Of a stretch of 32,832 nucleotides of DNA, positions 32,562-32,832 are shown in pieces; position 1 is the first letter of the stretch; every line of letters starts with the position of its first letter. The notes beneath the pieces are model-generated. The model had not been told where the DNA came from. It did not search any database and saw only the letters and a list, made by a program, of their open reading frames with translations. The stretch is taken from assembly GCA_028293025.1 (NCBI GenBank), contig JAQGLF010000042.1, forward strand, positions 1-32,832. The letters are read 5' to 3'. This stretch comes from Alphaproteobacteria bacterium (lineage in GTDB: Bacteria > Pseudomonadota > Alphaproteobacteria > Sphingomonadales > Sphingomonadaceae). A program made the position numbers and the translations under genes.

Positions 32562-32832
32562 TCCGCAACGCCGCCGCCCTTCGGCCCGGCTGGGCCCTGC
32601 TCTTCGCGCTGATAATGCTGCGGGCGGTGGTGCCGGCCGGTTTCATGATCGGGACGGCGGCGTCCGGCGCGCCGGCTCTGGTCCTCTGCCCCGGCGTCGA
32701 GGCGCCGCCGCCGGTCCACAAGATGGCGATGCATGGCGCCGGGCACCGTCACGATCCCGCGACGCATCGCGAGAGCCCCTGCCCCTTCGCCGCCCTCGCC
32801 GCGCCGGCGCTGCCGCCCGCGCCGCCCGCAAT
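32558..32832 (+). CDS. Small exported/membrane protein, DUF2946-like (truncated by window end)
   Basis: The frame opens MIRNAAALRPGWALLFALIM, a hydrophobic N-terminal segment, and continues LRAVVPAGFMIGT..LVLCPG, a His/Met stretch (HKMAMHGAGHRHD) and ESPCPFAALAA. The pair of single cysteines around a His-rich part and CPFAA are what I associate with DUF2946 proteins, which in sphingomonads often sit beside TonB receptors or metal genes. About 91 codons are visible and the stop lies to the right of the window. Its ATG overlaps the hydrolase stop by 4 nt. Family assignment is moderate; a metal-related role is inference. Confidence 0.55.
   Translation, partial: MIRNAAALRPGWALLFALIMLRAVVPAGFMIGTAASGAPALVLCPGVEAPPPVHKMAMHGAGHRHDPATHRESPCPFAALAAPALPPAPPA

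Overview
The window is a GC-rich stretch of chromosome that reads as an alphaproteobacterium of the Sphingomonadales (Sphingomonas-like). The evidence is the str operon (rpsL-rpsG-fusA-tuf), a ribosomal protein S9 with an Ala/Pro-rich N-terminal extension, an Arg at S12 position 88, a TonB-dependent receptor, HWE-kinase signalling genes and interspersed palindromic repeats of a kind I associate with sphingomonads. Taxonomy rests on recognised protein character, not on a database search.

Layout. 1-3881 (minus strand): str operon with a strong promoter (TTGACC-17-TATAGG) and a terminator-like leader structure; tuf runs off the left edge. 3878-6495: a DUF5946 protein, a phosphoesterase/phospholipase C-like enzyme without a signal peptide, a gene-free stretch of about 490 nt, and tRNA-Gln(UUG). 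6584-9598: ilvE, an unrecognised secreted protein and proC. 9600-10215: a small GIY-YIG nuclease gene lying between two copies of a palindromic repeat. 10223-12911: YbjN-domain protein, ubiK-like, tspO, tlyA, and a GxxExxY (PD-(D/E)XK-like) gene bracketed by a perfect 21-bp inverted repeat. 13000-13240: a 26-codon membrane microprotein gene with its own RBS and terminator. 13358-16079: dxs and a TMEM175-like channel. 16251-17223: zur-like and merC-like genes behind a palindrome that looks like a Zur box. 17278-19907: ctaA-cutA and rplM-rpsI. 20097-23152: an orphan gp5/VgrG-type OB-fold protein, DUF1801, a 2OG-Fe(II) oxygenase, an aldo/keto reductase and DUF3147. 23200-29626: a metal (probably copper) module of two His/Met-rich exported proteins, a Crp/Fnr regulator, a TonB receptor, an ArsP_1-type permease and a CsoR repressor with its operator. 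29865-32832: a second Crp/Fnr regulator translationally coupled to a sensor-less HWE histidine kinase, an SGNH hydrolase and a truncated small exported protein.

The main structural signal not explained by ordinary genes is repeats. Two families, A (3 copies, 88-91 bp) and B (3 copies, about 112-116 bp), each consist of two inverted hairpin arms around a variable core, like the REP doublets (REPINs) of gammaproteobacteria. Two B copies enclose the GIY-YIG gene, and a different inverted repeat encloses the GxxExxY gene. Small nuclease genes packaged with palindromic repeats are the best candidate here for an undescribed system.
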